The notes under the pieces were generated by a model that saw only the letters and a list, made by a program, of their open reading frames with translations, had not been told where the DNA came from and ran no database searches. The position numbers and the translations under genes are program-made. This document shows, in pieces, positions 15,547 to 23,683 of a stretch of 42,303 bases of DNA; position 1 is the stretch's first letter; each line of letters begins with the position of its first letter. The stretch is from Planctomycetota bacterium (lineage in GTDB: Bacteria > Planctomycetota > UBA8742 > UBA2392): NCBI GenBank assembly GCA_022071975.1, contig JAJVIO010000016.1, positions 1 through 42,303 of the forward strand. Reading direction: 5' to 3'.

Positions 15547-16554
15547 ATGCGCATGTGGAAGCTGCTGGCGGCGTTTGCGATGGTGGGACTGGTTACCCCC
15601 TTCGCGCTCGCCCAAGACGCAAAGAAGGAAGAACGCAAGACCGACTCCAAGGACGAAAAGAAGGTCGAAGGCAAGGCAGACGAAGCCAAGACCAAGCTCG
15701 ACCGCGGCGATGAAAAAGCCGAAAAGTTCCTGAAGCGCGCCTACATCCGCGTCTACTCCGCCGAGGCTGAAGGCCTCAAGAAGCTGCACGCCGGCGCCGA
15801 CATCGGCGTTGACGCCAGCGCTTTCGGCATGGGCGAAATGCCCTTTGCCGGCGACCTGTGGTGGAAGACCGGCGGCCGTGCCACCTGGGAAAGCGCCGAC
15901 GAGGGTGAAGAGGGTGGCAGCAACCCGCTGGGTAACATTTCCGCACTGGCCAAGGGCCTGTTCGAGCCGTACCTGGCCTACGTGACCGGCTTCGAGAGCT
16001 GGGACGTGCGCTTCAAAGAAGCCAGCTTCAAGTTCGGCGACCCGATCACGGAAGGCGAAGGCGACAAGGCCAAGGAGGTCGCCAAGACCGTGGTCGTGAC
16101 CTACCTGGACGAAAAGCGCGTGCCGGAGACCTTCGCCGTCGCCGAGAACAAGGTGATCAGCGTCAGCAATGACGCCGAGGTCAACGGCCAGAAGGCCCGT
16201 GTAACCATGAGCTTCAGCTATGAAGACAAGGGCGACAAGCTGCGCGTGGCCGACATCACCGGCTCGACCGAGATCGACATGTCCGGCCTGCCCGGCCAGG
16301 AGCCCGATCCCAAGAACCCGGTGCCGCGCGGCGCCAGCAAGGAAAAGCTGGAGGGAACCATCAAGGTTTCGAAGTACGGCAAGGTCGGCGAATTCGAGCT
16401 GGCGCTGGAGCTGGAAGGCAGCATGAAGCTGATGGGCATGAGCTTCCCGGCCACGCTGAAGCTGTCCGACGCCAAGATCAACGACGACGTCAAGGATGAG
16501 GACTTCCCCAAGGAAGCCGAAACCGAGGAAGAAAGCAGCGACGACGAGTTCTAG
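15547..16554 (+). CDS. Secreted protein of unknown function
   Basis: A 335-residue protein with a clear Sec signal peptide (MRMWKLLAAFAMVGL, cleavage likely after FALA). A Lys/Glu/Asp-rich helical segment follows (about 24-70), then a beta-rich domain (about 75-320), then an acidic tail ending in SSDDEF. Two ATGs are close together (15547 and 15553); GGAG at 15537-15540 supports the first. The middle part alternates charged and hydrophobic residues as in periplasmic beta-sheet proteins. I recognise no family. It forms its own unit between terminators at 15445-15472 and 16581-16613. Confidence 0.75.
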   Translation: MRMWKLLAAFAMVGLVTPFALAQDAKKEERKTDSKDEKKVEGKADEAKTKLDRGDEKAEKFLKRAYIRVYSAEAEGLKKLHAGADIGVDASAFGMGEMPFAGDLWWKTGGRATWESADEGEEGGSNPLGNISALAKGLFEPYLAYVTGFESWDVRFKEASFKFGDPITEGEGDKAKEVAKTVVVTYLDEKRVPETFAVAENKVISVSNDAEVNGQKARVTMSFSYEDKGDKLRVADITGSTEIDMSGLPGQEPDPKNPVPRGASKEKLEGTIKVSKYGKVGEFELALELEGSMKLMGMSFPATLKLSDAKINDDVKDEDFPKEAETEEESSDDEF

Positions 16555-16580
16555 CCCAGGACCCCACGCCTGGACTGATC

Positions 16581-16613
16581 GGGGACCGAACCCTTGGGGG
16601 CCGGTCCCCTTCT
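16581..16613 (+). terminator. Terminator-like hairpin
   Basis: GGGGACCG pairs with CGGTCCCC across a 13-nt loop, followed by TTCTCGTT. It probably ends the secreted-protein transcript. Confidence 0.55.
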
Positions 16614-16615
16614 CG

Positions 16616-16783
16616 TTAGAGCTTTTTCATGGTTTGTTTACAGAGATTCCGCGCAGCGCCGAGCGAGCAGATCAAGAAGCGCGGACGCAGGCGTGGCTGG
16701 AGGCCACGCCGAGGTAGCGCGACGCAGAGCTGCGAAGTTCGCCGCAAGCGGAAGCCTGCAAACTAACCATGAAAATGCTCTAA
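16616..16783. repeat. 168-bp foldback element with 25-bp terminal inverted repeats
   Basis: The ends (16616-16640 and 16759-16783) are inverted repeats matching at 22 of 25 positions, outer sequence TTAGAGC-TTTTTCATGG. The interior also folds: GGCGTGGC pairs with GCCACGCC at the apex, and the two halves are roughly complementary throughout. There is no coding sequence and no transposase. It could be a MITE-like element or a long hairpin RNA. Confidence 0.65.
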
Positions 16784-16954
16784 GCGCTCAGTGCTGGCTT
16801 GGTGCCTCCCGGCAAATCCTGTGTCCGGGCAAGCCGAGCAGACCGGAGGCAACCAGATCGGTATGCACCCAGCGCGAAGGCCCACCGCTGATCCCGACAT
16901 TCCTCGCGTGTGTGTTGTGCGGCCCTGACTCGCTCCCGTTCGCGCCGGGCACGG

Positions 16955-16986
16955 AAAGAAAAGGCCCCCGACAGGTGTCGGGGGCC
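16955..16986 (-). terminator. Intrinsic terminator (minus strand)
   Basis: GGCCCCCGAC-ACCT-GTCGGGGGCC (10 bp), followed on the minus strand by TTTTCTTT. It terminates the gene at 17010-17738. Confidence 0.85.
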
Positions 16987-17009
16987 GGTAGTTCCGGTAC
17001 ATCAATGCA

Positions 17010-17738
17010 TCAGGCCTTCTTGAGCAGCTTGCGGCGCGTGCTGATGGCCACGATGCCGCCGGCGAGTACCCACAGCACGTGGGGATAGCCGTCGTTGCCG
17101 GTGGCGCAGCCACCGCTGCCGGTGTCGCCGCCGACTTCGGGTACCAGCAGGTCGCCTTCCACCGTGTAGGGCGTGCCGCCGGTGTCATTGAAGGTGAACG
17201 TCCAGATGTATTCGCGCGGGCTGGTGTCCAGGCTTTCGCGCCACTTGGTGACGATCAGGAACAGCGCGACCGAAGCGCCGTCAGGAATGGTGACGGAGAC
17301 CGGGTCGTACGGGTAAATCGTACTCGGCGCGGCGCCGTCCGGTGAGCTCTGCTCCGGCGCCGTCGGGACGTCGTTCCTGGGACGCGAGCCCGCGAGCTGG
17401 ATTGACGTGGTGTCCACCGTGATCGGCGCACCTGTGGTGTTGGTGATTACCGCCAGGTCGTGCGTCGTGGTACGCGCCAGCGCGTAAAACTCGTCGCTGA
17501 TGCTATCCAGCTCGTTGCTGATGCCGCTGCCGTTGCCGTACACCGGGAACGTCGCAGGCTGCCCGTTGGGCTGCAGCGGGTCATAGAACGGGTTTGGAAT
17601 CGTCAGGCCTGCAATGTACGGGCCGACGTCGTTGGCATTCGGCTCATGCACCACAGTGTCGATGGTGAGGCCCGCCGTTGCCTGGGCCGCGAGCGTGGTG
17701 CTGAATGCAACTGCGACAAGCAGGAACCAGTAGCGCAT
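17010..17738 (-). CDS. Exported protein with C-terminal Cys-containing sorting signal
   Basis: A 242-residue protein with a Sec signal peptide (MRYWFLLVAVAFSTTLAAQA) and a beta-rich Thr/Asn/Pro/Asp-rich body, typical of surface or periplasmic proteins. Its C-terminus is tripartite: GSGGCATG, a hydrophobic helix (HVLWVLAGGIVAIS) and a basic end (TRRKLLKK). That layout, with Gly-Gly-Cys before the TM helix, resembles the MYXO-CTERM/Synerg-CTERM class of protein-sorting tails; the exact class is uncertain. GGAGGAGG precedes the ATG at 17738, which rules out the upstream extension to 17879. Confidence 0.75.
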   Translation of the reverse strand: MRYWFLLVAVAFSTTLAAQATAGLTIDTVVHEPNANDVGPYIAGLTIPNPFYDPLQPNGQPATFPVYGNGSGISNELDSISDEFYALARTTTHDLAVITNTTGAPITVDTTSIQLAGSRPRNDVPTAPEQSSPDGAAPSTIYPYDPVSVTIPDGASVALFLIVTKWRESLDTSPREYIWTFTFNDTGGTPYTVEGDLLVPEVGGDTGSGGCATGNDGYPHVLWVLAGGIVAISTRRKLLKKA

Positions 17739-18209
17739 TTGCCTCCTCCAAGGCTGACTCAAACTGCGCGGGGGTTCAGGGGAGAACGCCGCGCGTAAAA
17801 GCAGGGGCTGACAATTGAACCGTCCCACGCCTCTACGCAAAGGCACAATCGAGTATAGGCCCCGACCCTTCGTGTGCAAGAGTTACAGGCCGCGAAATAG
17901 CTAAGTCAGCCAATTCGTTCTGCTTGATGCCCAAAACACGCAGGAAAATACTTCTGCCGACTACCGGTAGTAAGTTACCGACACTCCATCTCCAGGCAGT
18001 ACAAAATGTCGTGTATCCGCACCGGTTCGACCAGAATGCCAATCCTTAATTACCGATTGACTGGCCCCCAAGCCTGCTACAATGCCGCGTCAAGTGCTTC
18101 AGGTAAGTGGGCACTAATTTGGAGGTCGGGAAGCGCAGGCGCTGCAGCACCGCGCCGCGCAGACGAACCGGCAGCCTGCGTCAGGCACCGGGTCGTTCCC
18201 CGCGCCGAA
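17739..18209. other. Intergenic region with radical-SAM promoter
   Basis: A 471-bp gap between divergent genes. The part at about 17860-18110 is clearly less G+C-rich than the genes. It carries a candidate promoter for the radical SAM gene, TTGACT (18057-18062), 15 bp, TACAAT (18078-18083), implying a 5' leader of about 120 nt. The leader can form short hairpins (AGCG-CAGG-CGCT), but no known riboswitch was recognised. Confidence 0.5.
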
Positions 18210-19085
18210 ATGAAGACAGCAGTACTGAGCGAACATTCGCGCCAGTTTGAACAGCTGCGCTTTGCCTACCCGGTGGTCAGCCGCCGCAGCCGTGGGCTTT
18301 CCCTCGGGTTGAACGTCAACCCCGACAAGGTCTGCAATTTCGATTGTCCCTATTGCCAGGTTGACCGCACCGTGCCGCCCCGCGACACGAGAGTCGATTT
18401 CGACATCATGCTGGCCGAGATCGACGGGTTGATGGCCCTGGCCGCCAGCGGCGCCATCTGGCTGCATCCGAAGTTCGCCAACACACCTGACCACCTGCAA
18501 CGCTTGAACGACGTGGCGTTCGCCGGCGACGGTGAACCGACCACCTACGCGCGCCTGGGTGACGCCATCCGAGAGGTTCACAAGCTGCGCCTCAAGCACA
18601 AGCTGCCTGAGGTCAAGATCATCGTGCTGACCAACGCCCTGCTTCTCAACAAGCCGGATGTGCAGAAGGCGCTGTCTGAGCTCAAGGCCGGGCCCTACGA
18701 GGTCTGGGCCAAGCTGGACGCCGGCACACAGCCCTACTTCGAGGTGATCAGCGGCCGAAAGCTCAGCCTGCAGCGCGTGGTGGACAACATCGCCGAGTGC
18801 GGGCGCAATCTGGAACTAACAATCCAGACGCTGTTTCCCACAATTGACGGCGCTGACCCCGGCGATGCAGAAGTACTGGCACTGGCGGACCGCATCAACG
18901 AGATCAGGGCCAAGGGCGGCAGGTTGCGCCTGGTGCAGGTGTACACGACTGCACGCAGACCGGCGCAGGACCGGATCGGCATGATTAAAGACGGGCGGCT
19001 GGATGAACTGGCCGCGCTGATTGCCGGAAAAGTAGACGTGCCGGTCGAGGTCTACTACGGAAGGCACTGGGAAACGTCCGATTAG
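18210..19085 (+). CDS. Radical SAM protein (COG0731-like)
   Basis: A 291-residue radical S-adenosylmethionine enzyme. The [4Fe-4S] motif is CNFDCPYC (CxxxCxxC), preceded by RRSRGLSLGLNVNPDKV. The SAM-contact region FAGDGEPTTY (GEP type) and the later strands ending in a YYGRHW tail fit the COG0731 group, which is related to tRNA wybutosine-type synthases but has mostly unknown substrates. The open frame begins at 18006, but the promoter at 18057-18083 lies inside that extension and conserved sequence begins at MKTAVLSEH, so ATG 18210 is used. It is followed 57 bp later by lpxB. Confidence 0.85.
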   Translation: MKTAVLSEHSRQFEQLRFAYPVVSRRSRGLSLGLNVNPDKVCNFDCPYCQVDRTVPPRDTRVDFDIMLAEIDGLMALAASGAIWLHPKFANTPDHLQRLNDVAFAGDGEPTTYARLGDAIREVHKLRLKHKLPEVKIIVLTNALLLNKPDVQKALSELKAGPYEVWAKLDAGTQPYFEVISGRKLSLQRVVDNIAECGRNLELTIQTLFPTIDGADPGDAEVLALADRINEIRAKGGRLRLVQVYTTARRPAQDRIGMIKDGRLDELAALIAGKVDVPVEVYYGRHWETSD

Positions 19086-19142
19086 ATTATCGGACACGGG
19101 GCCTGTGGGCGGGCTCAGGCCCGCGCAGAATAAGGAAGCACG

Positions 19143-20339
19143 ATGGGCAAAAGACCCAGAGTCTTCATCGTCGCCACCGAATCAAGCGGTGACAACTACG
19201 GCGCCGCCATGGCCAGGCAGCTTCGCGACCTGCGCCCCGACGTCGAGATTTTCGGGCTCGGCGGCGGCAAGATGGAGAGCGCCGGCGTAACCCTGTTCAA
19301 GAACATGCTAGAGCACGCGGCCGTGGGGCTGGTTGAGGTGGTGCGCAGCCTGCGCTTCTTCCTCGACACCATGGACGACCTGGTGCAGAAGGCCAAGGAG
19401 TTGCGGCCGGACGTGATCGTGCTGATCGACGCGCCGGACTTCAACCTGCGCATCGCGCCGCGCCTGAAGCAGCTGGACATCCCGATTGTGTATTACGTCA
19501 GCCCGCAGTTGTGGGCCTGGCGCGAGGGCCGGGTTGACCAGATCCGCAAGTACATCGACCGCATGCTGGTGATCTTCCCCTTCGAGGTGGACTTCTACGC
19601 CAAGCACGGCATCGAGGCCCGCTTCGTGGGCCACCCGCTGCTGGACATCATCGACCACGAGCAGATCAAGAAACGAGCCGAGGGCCTGCGCCACGGCTTC
19701 AAGATCCCGGCCAAGAAGAAGGTTGTCGGCCTGTTCCCCGGCTCGCGCCGCGCCGAAGTCACGCGCCTGATGCCGCGCATGCTTGACGCCGCCCGCGAAA
19801 TCATGGCCCGCCGCAAGGACGTCATCTTCCTGGTCGGCTGCAGCCCCTGGTTCAACCCGGAGCGTTACAAGGCCGCCATCGCCAACCACGAGGATCTGCC
19901 CCTGCGCGCCGTGCACGGACGCAGCTACGAAGTGATGGCGCTGAGCGACTTCAGCATGATCTGCAGCGGCACGGCGACGGTCGAGGCGGCCATCGTCGGG
20001 GCGCCGTTCCTGTGCACCTACCGCATGGCCTGGGCCAGCGCGCTGCTGGCGCAGGTGCTGGTCAGCTACGATTACGCCTGCATGGTCAACATCCTGGCCG
20101 GCCGACAGGTTGTCCCGGAGCTGCTGCAGCACCAGGCGGAGCCGCTGACCATGGGCCTGATCGCGCTCGAAAACATGGAGACTGGCGCGCCGCGCATGCG
20201 CGAAGAACTGGCCGAGGTCGTGAAGATGCTGGGCGGGAAAGGCGCGTCCCGCCGCGCGGCCGAGCAGGCCTTGACGGTTGCCGGCCTGCGCCCCGTTTCG
20301 CGCCCGGTCAGCAGCGAAGTCCCGGCATTAAAGGTCTGA
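19143..20339 (+). CDS. lpxB: Lipid-A-disaccharide synthase
   Basis: A 398-residue GT19 glycosyltransferase that joins UDP-diacylglucosamine to lipid X in lipid A assembly at the inner membrane. Family landmarks are ATESSGDNYGA at the N-terminus (normally GExSGD; the Glu-Ser-Ser-Gly-Asp form is close), FGLGGGKMESAG, IDAPDFNLRIA, YYVSPQLWAWREGR, FVGHPLLD, LFPGSRRAEV and CSGTATVEAAIVGAPF. Length is as expected. An AAGGAAG SD lies about 5 nt upstream. Its presence argues for an LPS-bearing outer membrane. No other lipid A genes are in the window. Confidence 0.95.
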   Translation: MGKRPRVFIVATESSGDNYGAAMARQLRDLRPDVEIFGLGGGKMESAGVTLFKNMLEHAAVGLVEVVRSLRFFLDTMDDLVQKAKELRPDVIVLIDAPDFNLRIAPRLKQLDIPIVYYVSPQLWAWREGRVDQIRKYIDRMLVIFPFEVDFYAKHGIEARFVGHPLLDIIDHEQIKKRAEGLRHGFKIPAKKKVVGLFPGSRRAEVTRLMPRMLDAAREIMARRKDVIFLVGCSPWFNPERYKAAIANHEDLPLRAVHGRSYEVMALSDFSMICSGTATVEAAIVGAPFLCTYRMAWASALLAQVLVSYDYACMVNILAGRQVVPELLQHQAEPLTMGLIALENMETGAPRMREELAEVVKMLGGKGASRRAAEQALTVAGLRPVSRPVSSEVPALKV

Positions 20340-20388
20340 CGTTGCGGCGGCGCCTTGGTGCTAAAGCCCGCGCGAAACCGCAACAGAA

Positions 20389-20423
20389 AGAAAGCCCCTG
20401 CTCTGCGGGGGCTTTCGCGTTCT
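20389..20423 (+). terminator. Intrinsic terminator after lpxB
   Basis: AAAGCCCC pairs with GGGGCTTT (8 bp, 9-nt loop), followed by CGCGTTCTT. Confidence 0.7.
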
Positions 20424-20481
20424 TGGTGGCCTGACAGCGACGGCGGCGTTTGTTAAACTTGGTGAATACCGGAGAAGAACC

Positions 20482-20871
20482 GTGGCCGCGAACTGGGCAT
20501 TGCTCGTAATCCAATTTGACGCGCCGGAGCCCGCACGCACGGAGTTTTTCGCCGCGGTCGACCTGACCGGCTGGAGCCGCATCGAAGGCATGGATGGCTG
20601 CTGGTACGGCCGTCTGGGACGTATGAACTGGCGCCAGGCCCTGCTGAACGTGGAACGGATGCTGGAAATCGCGGCGCTGACGTCGGGCGTGGAAAGCGAG
20701 ATCCCGTTCGTTCTGCACACCGGGGAAAGCGCGCCGCACTTCGGAAAAGTCGAGGCGGCGGGCTCGGTGGGCAAGACGGTCAAGCCGGTTCGCCGCAAGG
20801 TAATGACCAAGCGGCTGCCGGCCGAGACCAAGCGCATCCGCAAGCCGGAACACCCCACCAAAAAAGTGTAG
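20482..20871 (+). CDS. Small protein of unknown function
   Basis: A 129-residue protein starting at GTG with GGAGAAG upstream. The first 90 residues look like a compact alpha/beta fold (WALLVIQFDAP, then WRQALLNVERMLEIAAL, then IPFVLHTGE). The last 35 are strongly basic with repeated Lys/Arg and Pro (RRKVMTKRLPAETKRIRKP), which would suit binding of nucleic acid or ribosome. No family recognised. It is flanked by the lpxB terminator and a convergent gene 8 bp away. Confidence 0.65.
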   Translation: MAANWALLVIQFDAPEPARTEFFAAVDLTGWSRIEGMDGCWYGRLGRMNWRQALLNVERMLEIAALTSGVESEIPFVLHTGESAPHFGKVEAAGSVGKTVKPVRRKVMTKRLPAETKRIRKPEHPTKKV

Positions 20872-20879
20872 GCTCTGCG

Positions 20880-21494
20880 TCAGACGGTTTTGCTGCCGTC
20901 CCAGGTGGGCTCGTCGGGAGGTTTGTTCGGGTCAGGCTCGACGGCCGGGGCGATGTCGTCGCTGGCGAAGTCCTGCACGTCGGGCTGAGACAGGCGCTGC
21001 TTGGCGGCTTCTTCCGACATGGCCATGTATTTGTTCGAGGCCGAACGCAGGCGTTCCTGGATCTGCATCTGCTTGGCCTTGCGTACCTGGCTCTCGCGGC
21101 GGGCCTGTTCCCACTTTTCGACCAGCGCCTTGATCGCCTCAACCAGCGCGGCGCCGTTGAACGCGCCGTCCAGCACCTGCACGATCCCCAGCGCCTGGCG
21201 CTGCGGCTCAAGCGCCGCGCTCAGCGGGCCGCCGACCATGATCAGCGGCACGGGCCGCGACGCGGCAAGCTCGGCCATGTTCTTGACCGCCTGCATGGCG
21301 GGCACCGGCACCAGGCCGGCTTCGAATACCAGGATGTGCGGATTGACCTGCCCGACGGCGGCCAACGCCTGCCGTGCACCGGATACGGCTTTGGAGCGCA
21401 GGCCGGGCTGTTCACCCAGCAGCCGCGCCGCTTCGACGCCGATGGCTTCGGACGCGACTACCAGCACTCCGTGTGTGATGCTTTCGGTTGCCAT
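20880..21494 (-). CDS. Receiver-like domain protein lacking the phosphoacceptor Asp
   Basis: A 204-residue protein. Residues 8-130 follow a CheY-like alternation (GVLVVASEAIGVEAARLL, then PHILVFEAGLVP, then RPVPLIMVGG, then IVQVLDGAFNGAALVEAIKALVEKW). The position of the phosphorylated Asp in LVxDxxxP is Glu (LVFEAGLVP), and the acidic pocket near the N-terminus is not evident, so it is probably a phosphorylation-independent pseudo-receiver. A coiled-coil-like charged helix (about 130-165) and an acidic Pro-rich tail follow. It is the last gene of a minus-strand run from the cytochrome genes; partner unknown. Confidence 0.55.
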   Translation of the reverse strand: MATESITHGVLVVASEAIGVEAARLLGEQPGLRSKAVSGARQALAAVGQVNPHILVFEAGLVPVPAMQAVKNMAELAASRPVPLIMVGGPLSAALEPQRQALGIVQVLDGAFNGAALVEAIKALVEKWEQARRESQVRKAKQMQIQERLRSASNKYMAMSEEAAKQRLSQPDVQDFASDDIAPAVEPDPNKPPDEPTWDGSKTV

Positions 21495-21549
21495 ACAACT
21501 CTTTTGCGAAAGAATCGCCCGCGACTCAAGTGCGCAGTCGCTTCCTCCC

Positions 21550-22113
21550 TCAGCTTCCGCGCGACAGCGACTCGCGGTCGCGACGAAGATTGGCCCGCGC
21601 CTCTTTCTCGAGCGGCTCGCCCCACGGCGTCCAGAAAATGCGCTCTCGCCCTAACATGCTGTCCAACCAGGCTCCGCGCCCGGCATTCCAGTCGGCTTCA
21701 CTGACCTGCGCGAACTCGTCGCGGATGTTGCGCCCGTTGCGCTGGTAACTCTCCCAGCTTCCGCCCAGGGTTGACAGGTCAAGATCAATCACCTTTTTCG
21801 ACTCTTCGATGCTCGGCACGTGGCCGCAGGTGTCCAGCACGATGCGTTCAACAACCCGGACGCGCTCTGCATTCCAGCCCAGTGCGGAAAGCCGCTCAAC
21901 GGCCAGCTTCGCGCTGTCGGCCTCGTTGGTTTTGCTGCCCGGCACGTAGATCGCATCATGAAACCAGATTGCCATCACCTGCTCATCGCTCAGGTTCAAC
22001 GCGACGCCCTTGCAGAGCATATCCGCCACGTGCCGCAGGTCGTGGTAGCGCCGGTGCGGCTCGGTGTAGAGGCGCGTCAGCTCGATCAGCAGTTCGGTTT
22101 GCATCGTGTCCAT
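21550..22113 (-). CDS. HD-superfamily metal-dependent phosphohydrolase (COG4339-like)
   Basis: A 187-residue protein with the HD signature: YHDLRHVADML (first His), then WFHDAIYVPGSKTNEADSA (HD pair), then LDLDLSTLG (final Asp). This spacing matches the predicted HD hydrolases of COG4339. The substrate is unknown. It begins only 1-2 nt after the stop of the upstream lipoprotein gene, so it is co-transcribed; the ATG at 22104 is an alternative start. One of the six TTGACNNGTCAA palindromes lies in it, at 21771-21782, encoding LDLST. Confidence 0.8.
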   Translation of the reverse strand: MDTMQTELLIELTRLYTEPHRRYHDLRHVADMLCKGVALNLSDEQVMAIWFHDAIYVPGSKTNEADSAKLAVERLSALGWNAERVRVVERIVLDTCGHVPSIEESKKVIDLDLSTLGGSWESYQRNGRNIRDEFAQVSEADWNAGRGAWLDSMLGRERIFWTPWGEPLEKEARANLRRDRESLSRGS

Positions 22114-22114
22114 T

Positions 22115-22789
22115 CTAGCCGAACGGCGCCGCGTCGGAATGCGGTTTCAGGGCTTCGTCTACCGCTTTGCGGGTGCGGGACCACAGGTCGGAGTGAAGCC
22201 ACTTGTCCGGGTCCTTCTCGTTCACGTCCACAGTTTCGCTGTTGCTTGCGTTTGCCGCCGTTCCGCCCAGCAGCTTGCCGCTCGAGATCTCGTACACCAG
22301 CACGTCGCCCTGCCAGAAACCGGGTGAAAACTGGTCGTTGCTTACCGCCGAAGGATCCGCGTACAGAATGGTGCGCACCACGACCAGGTACTTCACCGCC
22401 GCAAGCCGGTCGGCCAGCTCGTTGAAGTAATCCACCGGCAATTCGGCCGGCGGAGCGGCGTACGCGTCGCTCAGGTGCGTCAGCCAGTAGTCTTCGATGA
22501 TCAGGTCCAGCCTCGGCGTACGGTCGCTGACGTTTTCGTTGAAGCGTTCCGACTGCATCAGCAGCGCATTCGGCGACTCGGACTTGCCTACGAACTTGAG
22601 TTTTTCGCCCTCCGGCAGCGCGATCGGGGTAAGTGAGCCCGTGTCGACGCCCTCGGCGCCTTTGCCGACTTCACGCAGCTTGTCCAGCTTCGGCCGGACC
22701 TCGGCCTCGCGCGATTGCGCGACCTGCTCGAACGAAGGTCCGCAAGCGGCGAGCAGCAGCACAAGCGGCACCAACAGGCAGCGTTTCAT
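22115..22789 (-). CDS. Lipoprotein of unknown function
   Basis: A 224-residue lipoprotein with a short signal peptide and lipobox LAAC (Cys 16). The mature part is mixed alpha/beta with conserved-looking hydrophobic strands (LDLIIEDYWLTHL, KYLVVVRTILYAD, GDVLVYEISSGKLLGG), reminiscent of small periplasmic domains that bind partner proteins. No family recognised. Its start is 3 nt from the stop of the di-heme cytochrome gene, so it is part of that operon and may assist electron transfer or assembly at the same membrane (inference). Confidence 0.7.
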   Translation of the reverse strand: MKRCLLVPLVLLLAACGPSFEQVAQSREAEVRPKLDKLREVGKGAEGVDTGSLTPIALPEGEKLKFVGKSESPNALLMQSERFNENVSDRTPRLDLIIEDYWLTHLSDAYAAPPAELPVDYFNELADRLAAVKYLVVVRTILYADPSAVSNDQFSPGFWQGDVLVYEISSGKLLGGTAANASNSETVDVNEKDPDKWLHSDLWSRTRKAVDEALKPHSDAAPFG

Positions 22790-22792
22790 GGT

Positions 22793-23683
22793 TCATTCTC
22801 CGGGCCAGGGCAGCGGGTTCAGGCCGCGGCCATCCGATGCTTCGGCGTGGCAGTCGTTGCAGGCCTTGGCGATCGCCTTGTATTGCTCACCCACCTCTTC
22901 GGGTTTCTTCTCCCGGGCCAGGCGCGCAATGGTCAGGGCGCGGCGCTCAATGCCGCGCCAGATTTCAAGTTGCTTTTCCGCCGGCTTGTGGAGCTCGCCG
23001 GTCAACTTCAGCGTCTCGGCCTCGTTCTTCTCGATAATCGCTGCTTCCGCGCCCAGCATCAGCCCCGCCATCTTCTGCATCGAGGCACGTAGCGGCGCGG
23101 GCGCGCTGAACACCTGGCTGCCCCAGGGCTCATCGCCGAAAACGTCCTGGCTGTCTTTCCAGCCCTTCAGCGTATCGGGCGCAAAGCCGCGCGCCTGCCA
23201 GGGCCAGTACTCGTAGTGGCACGCGCCGCAGGTGCTGTGGGCCAGAGCGTTCTTTTCGGTGGCCAGCTCCCAGTTGCCTTCTTTCGCGGCTGTGGCGCTG
23301 TCACGATTCGCGTCGCGGATGGTCTGCCAGTAACCGGCGAATCCGCCCGCGCGTCGGGCCAGGTCGTCCGCGACGTCCTCCAGCATGTGAAGGTCCGCGA
23401 CGTCAGGGTGGTACGAGTTGCCGATGATCAACCCGCAGTCAACCCACATCGAGCGCATCGTCGCCTTCAGCGGTGAGTGCGTCGTCCAGTCCGCGAACGG
23501 ATGCGCCGGTGCGGGGGTGTCCGCCTGTGCGGCCGGTTGTTCGTTCGAGGGCTGGTTGGTTGAGGGCGCAGCGCCGACATTCGCGGGCTCCGAGTTGCCG
23601 GAGGGGCCGCAGCCGATCAGCGCGCATGTCAGCGCGACCGCGCCCATCGCGGCAACAAAGAACAGCTTTCGGCGATCACTCAT
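22793..23683 (-). CDS. Di-heme c-type cytochrome lipoprotein (copy 2)
   Basis: A 296-residue lipoprotein: lipobox LIGC (Cys 25), a Pro/Ala/Gln linker to about residue 62, then a helical domain with two heme-binding motifs, C152-GA-C155-H156 and C275-ND-C278-H279. The 120-residue spacing of mainly helical sequence suggests two fused cytochrome c'-like or similar four-helix modules. It shares MRSMWVDCG, the EIWRGIERRA segment and the ending LNPLPW with the gene immediately upstream, so the two are tandem paralogues. It would be a periplasmic electron carrier tethered to a membrane; donor and acceptor are unknown. Its start overlaps the preceding gene by 8 bp. Confidence 0.8.
   Translation of the reverse strand: MSDRRKLFFVAAMGAVALTCALIGCGPSGNSEPANVGAAPSTNQPSNEQPAAQADTPAPAHPFADWTTHSPLKATMRSMWVDCGLIIGNSYHPDVADLHMLEDVADDLARRAGGFAGYWQTIRDANRDSATAAKEGNWELATEKNALAHSTCGACHYEYWPWQARGFAPDTLKGWKDSQDVFGDEPWGSQVFSAPAPLRASMQKMAGLMLGAEAAIIEKNEAETLKLTGELHKPAEKQLEIWRGIERRALTIARLAREKKPEEVGEQYKAIAKACNDCHAEASDGRGLNPLPWPGE

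Larger units (their letters stand above)
16555..16954. other. 400-bp gene-free, highly structured region
   Basis: No credible gene. It holds the terminator at 16581-16613, the 168-bp foldback element at 16616-16783, and a further hairpin region (about 16797-16857) where TGCCTCC pairs with GGAGGCA around an inner CCCGG/CCGGG stem. The dense structure makes a noncoding RNA locus possible; no known RNA family was recognised. Confidence 0.5.

Noticed and set aside
16616-16783. Insertion sequence
   Set aside because: Too short, with no transposase frame and no clear target-site duplication; kept as a foldback repeat.
18020-18045. tRNA-like T-loop GGTTCGACC
   Set aside because: No 5-bp T stem, acceptor stem or anticodon arm around it.
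18110-18209. Possible SRP (4.5S) RNA because of AGGTCGGGAAGCGCAG
   Set aside because: The GGAA loop has no matching stem and the conserved asymmetric loop partners are absent.
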